Source of the DNA: Leuctra nigra
Taxonomy: Eukaryota; Arthropoda; Insecta; Plecoptera; Leuctridae
Length of the DNA: 64,000 nucleotides
Assembly (NCBI GenBank): GCA_934045905.1
Contig: OW203768.1
Location: 21,838,770 to 21,902,769 of the forward strand
Direction: 5' to 3'
The position numbers and the translations under genes are program-made. Under the pieces are notes generated by a model. That model was not told where the DNA came from, made no database searches, and was given only the letters and a program-made list of their open reading frames with translations. This document shows, one piece after another, positions 34,349 through 61,340 of this stretch. Position 1 is the first letter of the stretch. Each line of letters begins with the position of its first letter.

Positions 34349-34906
34349 GCAAGATCGGTGTAATGGTTTCATTGGAAATTGTATTTATGTTATTTAAGTA
34401 GTGTTACCACATCAACGAATTACCTATTGGACCATGATCACTGCTAAAGTTTGTAGTACTTCCTGTAGACAGTGATATATTTGTTTTTAAAATTGACATT
34501 TCGTCTATGAGATTGAATATTGAATGTAAGGTTTTGTGATAGGTAATCATTCTAGTTTCTGAAGAAAATCTGAACTCTTCTGATCCTGCAAGTGATTATG
34601 GTAATTATAGACAAGACGTCCGCACAGCTTTGATCATGAAGTAGGTACAATTAAACTTCTGTGTGTCATCTTCCTTCATATAGGAAATAAAATATCACAT
34701 GGGAGATGAAAGAGTAATATTCCATTCATTTCGACATTCTGTAGTGTTTTTCCTTCATTTACCTGCTCAGGTTCTTAGCCGTGCGGGCATTTCGTCTATA
34801 ATTAGCGTGATTATTCAGGGATTTACTGAATTTTGGGTAGATCATGCTTCGATATTCTGCATATCCGTGCTCGCTTATCAACGCGTTAAACCGAGCGTTT
34901 TCCTAG
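34349..34906 (+). mobile_element. Helentron-like 3' part, copy 7
   Basis: It begins AGCAAGATCGGTGTAATGG and ends GTGCTCGCTTATCAACGCG, then TTAAACCGAGCGTTTTCCTAG|T. The 3' end is typical of the family. The body matches 56267-56582, so the two form a subfamily. Confidence 0.5.
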
Positions 34907-35130
34907 TTTAGAAATAATGGCTAAAATTCAAAATATATCATCACATTGGAGAACATCTCAATTATTGTTCCCGGGTCATATTGAAATTTTGCATAGTCAT
35001 CAAGATAAGCAGCATCTCGTATTTTAAAATTTTCAGCAGAATCGGTCAAGTAATTTTCAAAGAAAACGTACCTAAGTAAAAATTCATTGCACCAGTTTTT
35101 TCGTTGGTTCGTAGTTTTGTCGCGCAGTAT

Positions 35131-35139
35131 TAAAACCAC
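35131..35139 (+). repeat. 9-bp target-site duplication, left
   Basis: TAAAACCAC, repeated exactly at 38284-38292, flanks the Foldback-type element. Confidence 0.7.
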
Positions 35140-35663
35140 GGTAGCCACCAATATGAGCGACTCAATATGAGCGACAGTCAAAATAGCGAATCCAAAAGAG
35201 CGACACCATTATAGCGACAGTCCATTTGGGCGACTGGTACAAAAGAACGACATGAAATAAGAGCGAAAGAAATATGAGCGACAGGCAATATGAGCGACAG
35301 GCAATATGAGCGACAGTCAAATATGAGCGACAATCAATATGAGCGACAGGCAATAAGAGCGACAGGCAATATGAGCGACAATGAAATATGAGCGACAGGC
35401 AATATGAGCGACAGGGCAATATGAGCGACAGGCAATATGAGCGTCAGGCAACCGACCAATAAACATTTTCTTTTTGAGGAAAATTATTGCGAACATTGTA
35501 AAAATATTCTAAATAAGCATATACGTATTTTTTGTTTGGCCAAATTTTCATCCCGTATCGAATTACAGCCAACTCAAAATTTGACATTTTCGACAAAACA
35601 GCTTCATTGCAATGTATCATGCGAGCGGAGCGAGCGACTCCACTTTTTGTACAAAAGATTCAA

Positions 35664-36600
35664 TCAATCGTAGAATGTCTCGTCGATCCCCTTCAGGTCG
35701 CGTGGCACGTCATTTGTGAAAATGCCGAACAGGAATGGCGCCATGTTCGAACCCTGCGGCACGCCAGCCTGGATGGGCCGGGTCGTCGACTTCTCCTCGC
35801 GGATTGATACGTGGAAGGCGCGTCCTCGCAGGAAGCTGGCTACGAAGTTCACCAGATGGGGCGGGAACTCGAGGTCGATGAGCTCGGCAAGGAGACCCTC
35901 GTGCCAGACTCGGTCGAACGCCTTCGCGACGTCCAGGAACACGATGCCGGTCATCTTGTTGATGTTGAAGCCGTGAGAGATCTTGTCCACGACTCGCAGC
36001 AGCTGGTGCGTCGTTGAGTGCTGTCGGCGGAAGCCGAACTGTTCGTCAATGATTACTTTGTTCTTCTCGGCATGCTCTTGGAGCCGCCGGAGCGCGATAT
36101 TCTCAAGCACCTTTGAGAGGCACAAGAGCAGGCTGATCGGCCGGTAGTTGGCGGGATCTCGCAGTGGCTTGCCAGGCTTCGGAAAGGCAACCACCTTCGC
36201 TTCCTTCCATGGGGTCGGGAAGTGTTGAAGGCGCAGGCAGGCGTTGTTGATCTCGACGATCTTGGTGACGGCGTGTCCGAGCAGCCTCTTGATGACGACG
36301 CTGGTGATGCCGTCAATCCCCGGAGCCTTCCCGTTGCTCATATTCACGACGTGGGCGGCGAACTGTGCAGTTGTACATTTCTCTAAGTCGGTCTCGTGAT
36401 CTTCTGCAGGATGCTCTGCTTGCCAGCTGACTACATTGTACTCTACCTCCGCACTGGAGCGGTTGGCAAGTTCGGCTGGAACTGGTCCTCCAGCGACTCG
36501 GCCAACACCTCGGCCTTGTCTCGCGCGCTGCAGGCAAGATGAGATGAGTCTTGCCCTGGATGCAAAAATGTAGCTGGCAGTGCGGTCTTATATTCGTTTT
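35664..36600 (-). pseudogene. Jockey-type LINE reverse transcriptase fragment
   Basis: The minus-strand frame 36347-35664 carries NGKAPGIDGI, PANYRPISLL, DEQFGFRRQHSTTHQLLR, FLDVAKAFDRVWHEGLL and QAGVPQGSNMAPFLFGIFTND. These are the RT core motifs of the jockey/CR1 group. It stops just before the YADD box, so a catalytic half is missing. Upstream, in another frame (36600-36443), AEVLAESLEDQF is the usual pre-RT segment, so at least one frameshift is present. Captured inside the FB-type element. Confidence 0.8.
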
Positions 36601-36720
36601 CGGGTTGATCTTGTTTCCCATTGGTGGAGTGTTGGACGACCAATCGCAGAGCTGGAATTGGCGATGGTTTTCGTCCTCACTTCGTCAGTTGGCGGCGAGC
36701 CTGGCTGCGAGTGAGTCGTG

Positions 36721-37199
36721 CGGTCGGGAGCGCTTCTGTGCGTGTGGTAGAGCTCGGTGGTCAGCTCGGCGAGTCTCTTGTATGTCCGGGATATGGTGTC
36801 TCGCAGGAGCGCCATGCCAGCTTTCTGCAGTATCCGGCTGGTGTTCGGCGACCTGGTGTGGAAATGAAGGCGCAGGAAGTTCGGTACTACTTCCTGTCCT
36901 CGGCATCGCATCAGAAAACTCAGATCGCAAAGAGTCTTCTCCTTCTTGATGCGAAGCTTCTCAAACTTTCTCTTTCGGTGAAGTGCGTCCTCCCCGTAGA
37001 GGCGGTAGACGATGTCGTGGACGTTTTCGGAACCATCGTGTAATGAATTGGCAGTGGTGACGGTTTGTTCCGATGAATGTGCTGGTGGCCCTGATAAGGG
37101 CCGTTCTCGACGTTTCGAAGGAGTTACTTCCATCAACGAGCCGTCAGGAGGATGGATAGCACATCGTCCCTCGCCCAGCTCGTTGAGGAAACCGGACAC
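36721..37199 (-). pseudogene. Penelope-like element N-terminal fragment
   Basis: The minus-strand frame reads YRLYGEDALHRKRKFEKLRI, then LSFLMRCRGQEVVPNFLRLH and ILQKAGMALLRDTISRTYKR. The pattern (basic helix, FL-x-RC-x5-VP-x-FLRL, then a helix with LLR) is what I recall from the segment before the RT in Penelope-like elements. No RT of that type follows; a jockey RT is joined instead. Assignment from memory of the family. Confidence 0.5.
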
Positions 37200-37334
37200 T
37201 CAATCGATTTCGAGGCGATTAAGCCACTCGCCTCAGTCGAGAACTACGCCGTCCGCACCATCCGAGAGGCAGTCGAAATCGAGAGGCGTCCCGGCAACCT
37301 CAACAAGCGCGACGACAATATTCCACACGCGTGA
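37152..37334 (+). pseudogene. GIY-YIG endonuclease C-terminal fragment (Penelope-like)
   Basis: The plus frame encodes SSLAQLVEETGHSIDFEAIK and RTIREAVEIERRPGNLNKRD. This matches the pattern S-x-x-A-x-H/L...GH-x-IDFE...REA-x-EI-x-x-x-x-x-N-x-N-x-D found at the end of Penelope-type GIY-YIG domains. It ends at TGA 37334, without the usual C-terminal Trp-x-Pro segment. It points away from the N-terminal fragment next to it, so the element is rearranged. Confidence 0.55.
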
Positions 37335-38480
37335 AAGCTTGTCATGGCCAGGATACTGGTGACGCCGACCGAGCCGCCAGTCAAGCACGCACCAACGGCC
37401 GGGGAGAACATCTCGCCGAGTCCACCGCCGGGGTCGTGCACGAGAAGCCGCATGCAGTCACCATCCCAGCAGCCGGCGCCGAGCAGCGGAGCGATCCTCG
37501 CGGCAAGGCAGAGGAACACCGCTCGGCCGCCGCGAGCACCGACAGGGGCGCTTCCGCCAGCACGACTCACTCGCAGCCAGGCTCGCCGCCAACTGACGAA
37601 GTGAGGACGAAATCCATCTCAAATTCCAGCTCTGCGATTGGTCGTCCAACACTCCACTAATGGGAAACAAGATCAACCCGAAAACGAATATAAGACCGCA
37701 CTGCCAGCTACATCTTTGCAGGTAGGTCTTCGAGTCCTCGAGCTGACAACACCTCCTGGACCTCCTGACTACTCATCTGAACTTCTCCGAGGACCTTCTC
37801 AACATGCTGCCCAAGACTTACGGGAAACCAGGGAAGAAGGCCGGAGTCACAGAGACAATGAAGCCACTGAAGAGAATCGAGCTATTAGAAGAGAGAAATC
37901 GACGGCGGATGCGCACGCCGTAATCACGAAGCTTATGCTGGGCATCAACTCCCAAGCTCCTCATATTGCCTGTCGCTCATATTGCCTGTCGCTCATATTG
38001 CCCTGTCGCTCATATTGCCTGTCGCTCATATTGCCCTGTCGCTCATATTGCTGTCGCTCATATTGCCCTGTCGCTCATATTGCCTGTCGCTCATATTGAC
38101 ATGTCGCTCATATTGCCATGTCGCTCATATTGACGTCGCTATTTTGGGTTTCGCTCATATTTACCGTCGCTTATTTTGATCGTCGCTCTTATTGCCTGTC
38201 GCTCTTATGGGTTTCGCTCTTTTGGATTCGCTCATTTTTTTTTGACTTTCGCTGTTTTTGCGTCGCTCTTATTGGATAGAACCTAAAACCACAATCGTGT
38301 CCCGCGTGCGAATTGCACTTTGAAAACCGCAATTCATCGGAAGTTGACTTGATGATGCAGATTTAATATTCAATGATTCAGACTTCAGGGATTCAGATTC
38401 CGGTTGTCTGATCTTAAATCACGCACATCTTGATCATTTTCGACAAGGGCGTACTCAGGGCTGGGCCGGGGGGCCATGCC

Positions 38481-38843
38481 CCCCCCCCCCCCCCCCCCCC
38501 CCCCGCCGAAATCAGGATTCATCTAAGAAAATAAGCGCATTTAAAGTGAAAAAAAACACTTAAAAATAGACAGCTCATGTCAAAAACGTTCCAAAATGGT
38601 TAGAATTAGCCCCGGATTCGCATGTCCTAATGAGTTAAATAAATGTACTTTTTTTTAAACCTCTTGGACCAATTTTTTGATATGTAATTTATAATTCCCC
38701 AAAATAGCTATACACTGCGATTCAAAATTGCACCTAAATGAATGACCTTGGTCTAAAATTTTCTCGAGGGCTGTGCCCCCGAACCCCCTGCACTACACTG
38801 TGCATTTTCAAAATATTAGTATTGTCCGCCCCCCCCCCCCCCC
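38481..38843. repeat. Two long poly-C runs
   Basis: C-runs at about 38480-38503 and 38828-38843 share flanking words (GGGGGCCATGCCCC, ACGCCCTTGA / GGGCGTACTCA). They look like the two ends of a degenerate inverted element of 0.4 kb. Confidence 0.45.
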
Positions 38844-38896
38844 GAAATTCCACCCTGGATACGCCCTTGATTTTCGACTTGTGACTGTAATTATGA

Positions 38897-39034
38897 CCCA
38901 GGGGTGGGATTACATAAAATGAGAACTATCTTGTCACGGTGACAAGCTTATCATCTCTATGTTATTCACGGCCTGCTAAGGACTTGTCACCGTGATAAGT
39001 AATTGTTATCATTTTATGTGATCGCACCCCTGGT
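38897..39034. mobile_element. Small palindromic MITE
   Basis: CAGGGGTGGGATTACATAAA...CTTGTCACGGTGACAAG mirrors CTTGTCACCGTGATAAG...TTTATGTGATCGCACCCCTG. About 138 bp. Confidence 0.7.
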
Positions 39035-39371
39035 GGTGATATTTGGCAGGTATGAATGAGCAAGATGGTGTTGACTAGTAGTTTAAACCAAGTTCTTTAT
39101 GGGACCAGTAAAACTATGAGAATTGCATTGAATGATTTTCTTTTCATGTACACTTGGTACAACTAAAATTGATCGTTCAATAAATCTGATTGAGTGAAAA
39201 ATGTTAGATCGCACCATCAGAAGTCAGTCCAAGTCTCACCCCTCATTGTCTCACTCTAGTATAGGTGACCTCATATTTTAATGATAATAACAAGGTTTGA
39301 TTGGTATGGAACATAACCGCAGCTGTCATTCAAATGTGTTCACCGATCAATTTTTGCTGTGCCGAGTGTGC

Positions 39372-39698
39372 CTAAAGCCTGAATTACACGGTTCAAGTTT
39401 ACTTGAAGAGGTTGAATTCAACCCTTGATTTCAAGTAAACTTGAAAGGGAATTTAGACGATTTAATGTTTATTGTTGATTGAAGTTGCAGTGAAATTAAC
39501 AATTTCTTGAAGTATTTCAAGGCTTGAAGGAAAATAGGACATGTTCTAATTGAAAAGGATGAAGAGATGTCTTGAATTCAAGAATTGGACGAGTGTTAAA
39601 TGCTTCAATGTTTTCATTTAGACGATCCAAGTCTTGAATTCAATCCCCTTGAAGGAGTTGAATTCAAGGAAACTTGAATTGTGTAATTCGAGCCTTAA
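39372..39698. mobile_element. Palindromic MITE ending in TTAA
   Basis: TAAAGCCTGAATTACACGG, then TTCAAGTTTACTTGAA, on the left mirrors TTGAATTCAAGGAAACTTGA, then TGTGTAATTCGAGCCTTAA, on the right. The right flank is TTAA; the left is CTAA (one mismatch). Confidence 0.7.
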
Positions 39699-40820
39699 GT
39701 AGAGGGTACTTTCTGATTACAGCTTACTCTTTGGAATAAAAATGATCTTAACAGCTCTCAAATTAACATAAATCCTAATATTAACCCTCTATTTCAGGTT
39801 AATCCAAGTCAAAGAAAAAGTACCTACATTCCTTATGGCGGGTCTGAACCTATACTTTGTGAGTGAAGTGAAGAAAATGATTATATCTATTCCATTTCCA
39901 TTCAATTTCATAATAATTTTATTCTCAATAAATAATTACTTTATAATATGTACTTTTATGAAAATATAGTAAGTATAGTTTAGAAGCCCGCATAAGATGA
40001 CTTTGTGGGGGAAGGGGCCTAAACACAGAATACAGAATACTATCTGATAGATACAAAATTATAATTTATCGGCAAATGCAGAGATAATAAAATCAATGAA
40101 AAACACTTATACCTTGATTTAATTATAGTTCCCAAATTTATACTGTAATAATTACAATAACCATTCAAAATACTAGGTATCAGAAAATGAAATCTAATGG
40201 GACAATTATTATTATTTATAATTCATCCATAAATTTAGTCTAAGTTTAAAAAAATATTAATAAATTGCATTGAGTTGAATTGTACATATTTTAATGAAAA
40301 CACATCATTCCACGTTCCATTGTTAACAATGCGTATGTATTTCCTCCTTCCCTTTGTTTGTATATAAGCTGAACATTTTACAAAATTACAAATATTAGTT
40401 TAATATTTTGAAGTAAACCAAGTAAACAGGTAAATGAAAAAAATCTTCCCCAAGTAGAAAATCAGAACATTTTTTCGTTACGTTAACGGCTATTTTCTAA
40501 TTCAGTTTTTCTAAGAAGATACAATCTATATAGACTCATTCTCTACGAATATATTTTTACCGCAGATCTTCTACGAATCTGTACTTCGAAGGACTCACAT
40601 ATTAAAAATACCGTATTTACACACAATCTGTAATTTTGTATTTTGAGTTTTTCCAAGAAGAAAGCGCAGTAGGCCAGATGTTTTAGTCTATCGACAACTA
40701 ATCCAAGATATTTAATTTCTGGTAAAATATCTGTTTATAGAAGCATGAAGTCATATTAAGCCTCATTTTGTTTTAAAAATTTGCTTTTAAATTCTAAGTA
40801 CAGTATTTAAAAATGTATTT
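39699..40820. other. AT-rich upstream region of the esterase gene
   Basis: No exon or element ends recognised. It presumably contains the promoter of the downstream gene. Confidence 0.4.
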
Positions 40821-40823
40821 GTC

Positions 40824-40830
40824 TATAAAT
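40824..40830 (+). promoter_or_regulatory. Candidate TATA box of the carboxylesterase gene
   Basis: TATAAAT lies 128 bp before the ATG, leaving room for a start site near 40855 and a 5' UTR of about 100 nt. Supported by position only, in an AT-rich region. Confidence 0.3.
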
Positions 40831-40957
40831 ACTATAGATGCTTCCATGCGACGGTGTCTTTTCTGGTTCTTATTCTCGAATCTGTTCTGTTTTGGTGATG
40901 CTCTATTTCATACAGTATTTGTTCAAATCGATATTGTGTTAATTTTCTAATCGTTTG

Positions 40958-56811
<15,854 letters not shown>

Positions 56812-56864
56812 ATTTTACAGTTTCTTTAAAGTTCAAAGTCACTGTGTTCTGACAAGTATGATGA

Positions 56865-56870
56865 AATAAA
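56865..56870 (+). terminator. Poly(A) signal of the carboxylesterase
   Basis: AATAAA, 54 bp after the stop codon, is a well-placed cleavage/polyadenylation signal. Confidence 0.65.
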
Positions 56871-57035
56871 CAATCATAATAATAATTGATCATGTAATTG
56901 GATCATACGTACACATACGTACAAACGTGTATTATTACAAATAGAATAATACATTTGTCATTTATTATTTTATGTACAACTATATGTATGTACTATAACT
57001 ATATTAATCAATACACGTTGCCAAAATAAGCATGT

Positions 57036-57433
57036 TTAAGACGGCTGAGTAGTGAGTTTGCCCCTGAAGAGTTTTCCAATCGAGTTGTATCAATATTTTT
57101 AACCAATGTAATTGTTCATAAAATAAAGGATTTGTACGAATCTTCAGAACAGTTCAATGAAATACATTTCATAACTTGAAATGGTTTAATATATATATTT
57201 TGTCCTACATACGTTCCTACATTTTCCTACATGAAAATGAGTAAAAATGTGGCACAAAACGTCTGTAGGACGAAAGAAAAATAAAACACCATTCTCAACT
57301 ATGAAATTATTTTCATTGAACAGTTCTGAATACTCGTACAAAGCCTTATTTAAAAAAAAAAACACTGGTAAAAGGTATTGATAAAAACCGATTAAAAACT
57401 CTTCAAGGCACGTTTACTACTCAGTCGTCTTAA
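57036..57433. mobile_element. TTAA-flanked palindromic MITE
   Basis: TTAAGACGGCTGAGTAGTGA, then CTGAAGAGTTTT, mirrors AAAACTCTTCAAGGCACGTT, then TACTACTCAGTCGTCTTAA. It lies 0.2 kb after the esterase poly(A) signal. TTAA on both sides. Confidence 0.78.
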
Positions 57434-58731
57434 GAGATATAAATTAAAATGGCAATAATAGTTTAGCGAATGTAACTCAAACTAATCAATTAATTGCGGT
57501 TTTCTTGACAAAAATTCCGGCACCTACCAACTTTATTTTAAAGAAAATTGCAATTAAAATACCGAAAAAGGACTTAAGTAATCCTATAGGTATGTATTAT
57601 GATTATTTATGCCAAGTTTCAGCTTGCTATGTTGAACAGGTTATTCAGTTTCGTTTTTTTTGTGAATCGTCTTGAGCCAGTTTAGATCGTCCCGGATAGG
57701 TATTTGATATTTCCATATATTGGAATATTATATTGATATTATATTTGACTTTCCAAAATGGGCTGATTTCTCTAAATATCAGTCTCAGTTGAAATCTACT
57801 TAATTACAATAGACCGATTATAAAATTATTTTGGTGGCTCTGATTTCTTACAAAAAACATATAGGTATGCAGTTCAGATTGATTTCCAGGTACACAGGGC
57901 CCTGTCCTACCTATTGTTAAAACAGCGACTTGGGTACCTAGATAACAAACTGTGCGTACGATAATTTATTAGTAAACAGAGTCACCAAGATAATTTTTAA
58001 ATTGGTCTATTTTCAATTTCAATTTATTTAAAAACATCTTGCAAATAGTACATTGTTACAGGTGGCAAGGAATATAAACTAAACAAATGGAATTTGACAG
58101 TAAATATAGTACAAGACCTTAATATACAAGGATGTATAAAACTTAAATTACAGGTAATGATATATAGATTTTGAATAAAAAATTATATAGCTTAGGTACT
58201 TACAAACTAATATTGATCAATAGATCTTAAAACATTCCTAAACCTTTTCATCGTACAATCCGTCTCAAGCCCTACCTCAACCACAGCACTGTCGAACCCA
58301 TTCCAATCCATATCGTTCTTTTGCATGAATCCATTCATTCCTACTTCCGTTTTTGCGTTCCATTCTTTCAACTGTCTGCCATGCATCTTCCTTCCATTTC
58401 TTTCCTTTCCAACCAATTTACATCCGAGCTCTTGCCATCCACCAATACTTTTAACCATTGGAAGGAGATTACACAACCTTTAGGATTTCCTCCTGTTCTG
58501 CAATGTATCCCAATTTAACTCTTTCTCAAATTCCGAACGGCCTATCCATACTTTTTCCACAACACCTTTCTCGTTCCTTACTACTTTCGATTTCTTCATT
58601 TCATTTGTCACTCTTCTAATACCAATTATCTGAACTCTTTCCAATAAATCAATTTCATTATTTTAATGGGGATCCCAAACGGTACTACCATACTCTATTT
58701 TGGGCCAAATTAATGTCTTTTATTAGTTATA
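57434..58731. other. AT-rich spacer with repeat debris
   Basis: ATGCCAAGTTTCAGCTTGCT, then ATGTTGAACAGGTTATTCAG (57610), repeats the 15112 element. The segment 58200-58700 has a minus-strand ORF of 89 codons (KERNGRKMHGRQLKEWNAKT). This looks like the basic tail of a LINE ORF, but it is too short to assign. Confidence 0.4.
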
Positions 58732-60815
58732 CTAGGAAAACGCTCTTTGTAACGCGTTGATGAGCGAGCACGGATACGCGCAACACCTCGAACCGAAATT
58801 ATGTCTACTAAAAATGTCATCAAAAGCCAATAATTCTTGAATTTCGTCACAGACTTGTAAGAAAATCTTCTAAATTTCCAAAAAATATTGGTCCCAATAA
58901 CCATGCAAAGTTTTAATTTGATCGATTGAACCTTTATGATTGAACGGTTCCTTGTTAATTTTTAAAAATCACATGATCTAGTTCCAAAAATATACCTGGG
59001 ATCACTCATATGATATTAGTGTGTGTACACCACATCAAATCGATCTGTTGATTATTATTAGTGTCATATGCGTTTAAAAGTTTCTGTTCTAACTACCTTG
59101 GAACATTGGAACTGAGGCGTCGAATTGGCCGTGATCCATAGCAACAAGCAAAATGTCCGTAAAATGTCAAAACTTTTGGATTTAAACACAGATTTTTCTG
59201 AAAATGGTCAAAAACACATATAATGTTGGTCCGAATGACCATGCACAGTTTTAAGTTGATCGGTCAAATCTAGTTTAAATTTAAAAAAATCACAGTAAAG
59301 ATGGGTTTAAATTTTAACCAATACGAGGATTTGTCTGAAACTTTGTAAGATTGGGGATAATGTTGGTCCTTATGACTTGTCAAAATTTCAAATTGATCGA
59401 AAAAAACAATCAAAAGATAATTTTTTTTAAATTTGAACCAATCAATGGATGTCAAAAAATTAGAGTCTGCAACGCCCAAAAATTAGGGTTGGGCGAACCT
59501 CATATTTTTTTCGAACCGAACCTCGAACCGAACCTTTTCAAAAGGTTCGAAATTTCGAACCTTAAACGAACCGAACCTTTTTTTTAAGAAAATGATGTTT
59601 TCCGGATAATGTAGTAAAGATAAGCGCGTAAGCACCAGTCACCATTCTCCCCCCTCCCTCTCTCAAGTCAAGTGGCTAGACACTTGAAAACAGCTGTTTG
59701 ATGGGGTGTTTGTTTACGCAAATATTATTTCTATTTGTATACAGGGACATTGACATAATACCAAATATAATAGGAACAAAAACGCGAAATATACTGCTCG
59801 ACATTTTAATACATTTCAGTATATTCCAATATTCTTCAAAAATTATCTCGCCAATCGTCAAACTGTTTTTGATTTTGCATTGGGTTACAATGAAGTTTGG
59901 AAAGCTCAAATATACACCATTATTTGTTAACTTATGCGTGATATCTTCCCTTCATTTAGATCGCGAATGGTGTTCTCAATGACCACTATTATATTTTATT
60001 CAATAACCATGAACATACAATATCATATAAATAAAATAAAATATGATGTCAAGTCATTTGCCATCTGATTACTTCTTATTGCGAGTTCACAGACCTTTCA
60101 ACAGAGAAAAACAAAACAATCCTCCCTTACGCAGGCAAGGGTCAGGTTCAGGTACCTGCTGGCAAGCAGCTGCACTCTGCAGGACCCAAAAGTACACTCT
60201 GTTCCAAAAGTACAACACAGTTTAGATCGCAACAATCATTATTTCATTTTAATACTTCGAAAATTTTACTCAACAAGGAAATTACCTGGACTTCTAAACT
60301 GAAATCAATTGCTACTTTTCTAGTTGGGACCAATTAGCACTTCAAATTGCGTCTTATGAAAAATTCGGTTCAAGATTTATTTTAACATGGAACACCCTAT
60401 AGTGTGACAGGATTTGAGTTTACTTTGATTTATGATGATTTCGGCTTACAGGGGTTTGATTGACCCAGGTTTTACCATTTTACTGCACCACTAAAGACAA
60501 GAGGCCAACAGTGACAAGATATTGGTCGCTTTGTTTGAATGAAAAAGGGCGGGAAAAAAAGGCGGGAGGTTCGAAAAAGGTTCGAAAACGAACCTTAGAG
60601 GTTCGTTTTTCGAACCTAGCTAGCCGGTTCGGTTCGGTTCGAAAACGAACCGGTTCGCCCAACCCTACCAAAAATGATCCGTACATGTGTGCAAAATTTC
60701 AGCTTGGTCGAAAAAAACTGTGACCTGTATATCGTCAGTAACAGAAAAAAAATAAAAATAAAATTAGAGGTCCGTGCCAAAAGAGCCAAAAGGATACGCT
60801 CGCTTCGCTCGCTCA
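58732..60815 (-). mobile_element. Helentron-like element, copy 10, interrupted by a hAT element
   Basis: The minus-strand 5' end TGAGCGAGCGAAGCGAGCGT is at 60815 and the 3' end CTAG at 58732. The two parts (58732-59483 and 60668-60815) join into a normal family member of about 0.9 kb once the insertion at 59484-60667 is removed. Confidence 0.65.
59484..60667. mobile_element. Non-autonomous hAT-type element, 1184 bp
   Basis: The terminal inverted repeat is TAGGGTTGGGCGAACC at both ends. It is flanked by an exact 8-bp duplication, CCAAAAAT (59476-59483 and 60668-60675), the length typical of hAT transposons. Subterminal GGTTCGAAA/TTTCGAACC words repeat in both orientations, as expected for transposase-binding regions. 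ORFs of 94 and 60 codons show no transposase domain. Confidence 0.82.
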
Positions 60816-61180
60816 ATAATAACTATATTAAAAAGTCATACCTCCCTGGAATCCCCTTAATATTTGTAGTGAAATCGTCTTGTTATCTCATTTCATCAAA
60901 TTAGATAAGGGACAGATCGTTTCCTTACTTATTAAATGTATTATCTCTCCATAATGGGTTCGAAGTTTACTTAGCCTAATTTAGCACAAGTTATATTTAT
61001 TCCTGCTATCGGTTGTACTCAATCCAATAGTTTCACAATTTACAGATAACACCTGTGACCTGAGCTATGCGACAAAAAATGTTAGAATATCATACCTTGC
61101 ATAATTTTCTCATTCGACCAATCACGGACAGTTTTATATGACAGGACTAATAATACTGACCAATTAAACGGGTCCTTTGT
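60816..61180. other. Spacer, no feature recognised
   Basis: AT-rich sequence before the candidate 5'-UTR exon. It may include the promoter of the 63.6-kb gene; no TATA box was clear. Confidence 0.35.
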
Positions 61181-61189
61181 AAGATGATG

Positions 61190-61293
61190 ATGACGTTGTC
61201 GACATAAGAAAACTGTGCAGTGGAAAACTGAAGAGTTGAAATCGAAGAGCTGAAGGCAGTGGAAGTGTGAATTGTTTACTTTGTCTAGAATAA
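61190..61293 (+). promoter_or_regulatory. Candidate 5'-UTR exon of the 63.6-kb secreted gene
   Basis: AGAGCTGAAGGCAGTGGAAGTG...TAGAATAA|gtaagtagaata resembles 9240-9332. The leader exon at 63623 is preceded by CCCTTCTGTTACAG, a fair acceptor, so a non-coding first exon spliced over 2.3 kb is plausible. Confidence 0.35.
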
Positions 61294-61340
61294 GTAAGTA
61301 GAATAATAATATTCTAGAATGTGGTGCATCGAATGGTTGT

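Larger units (their letters stand above)
36561..37720. repeat. Inner inverted repeat within the FB-type element
   Basis: Positions 36561-36720 and 37561-37720 are inverted copies about 160 bp long, nearly identical (TGCAAAAATGTAGCTGGCAG facing CTGCCAGCTACATCTTTGCA; ends CACTCGCAGCC). They enclose the Penelope-like fragments, making a palindrome within a palindrome. Confidence 0.75.
35140..38283. mobile_element. Foldback (FB)-type transposon with minisatellite arms
   Basis: The left arm (35140-35455) is a tandem array of TGAGCGACAGGCAATA and variants. The right arm (37956-38283) is the same array in inverse orientation. The outer ends (GGTAGCC...CCAATATGAGCGAC and GTCGCTCTTATTGGATAGAACC) are imperfect inverted repeats. 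TAAAACCAC is duplicated on both sides. Tandem-repeat arms and a 9-bp duplication match the known Drosophila FB design. The 2.5-kb interior is made of retroelement fragments rather than an FB/NOF-type transposase. Confidence 0.75.

Noticed and set aside
35155..35455. CRISPR-like array of 16-bp repeats
   Set aside because: Repeats are adjacent without spacers, have an inverted partner at 37956-38283, and the genome is eukaryotic.
36551..37660. Several long plus-strand ORFs over the retroelement fragments
   Set aside because: They are shadows of GC-rich minus-strand retroelement coding sequence; only the 37152-37334 frame has a family pattern.
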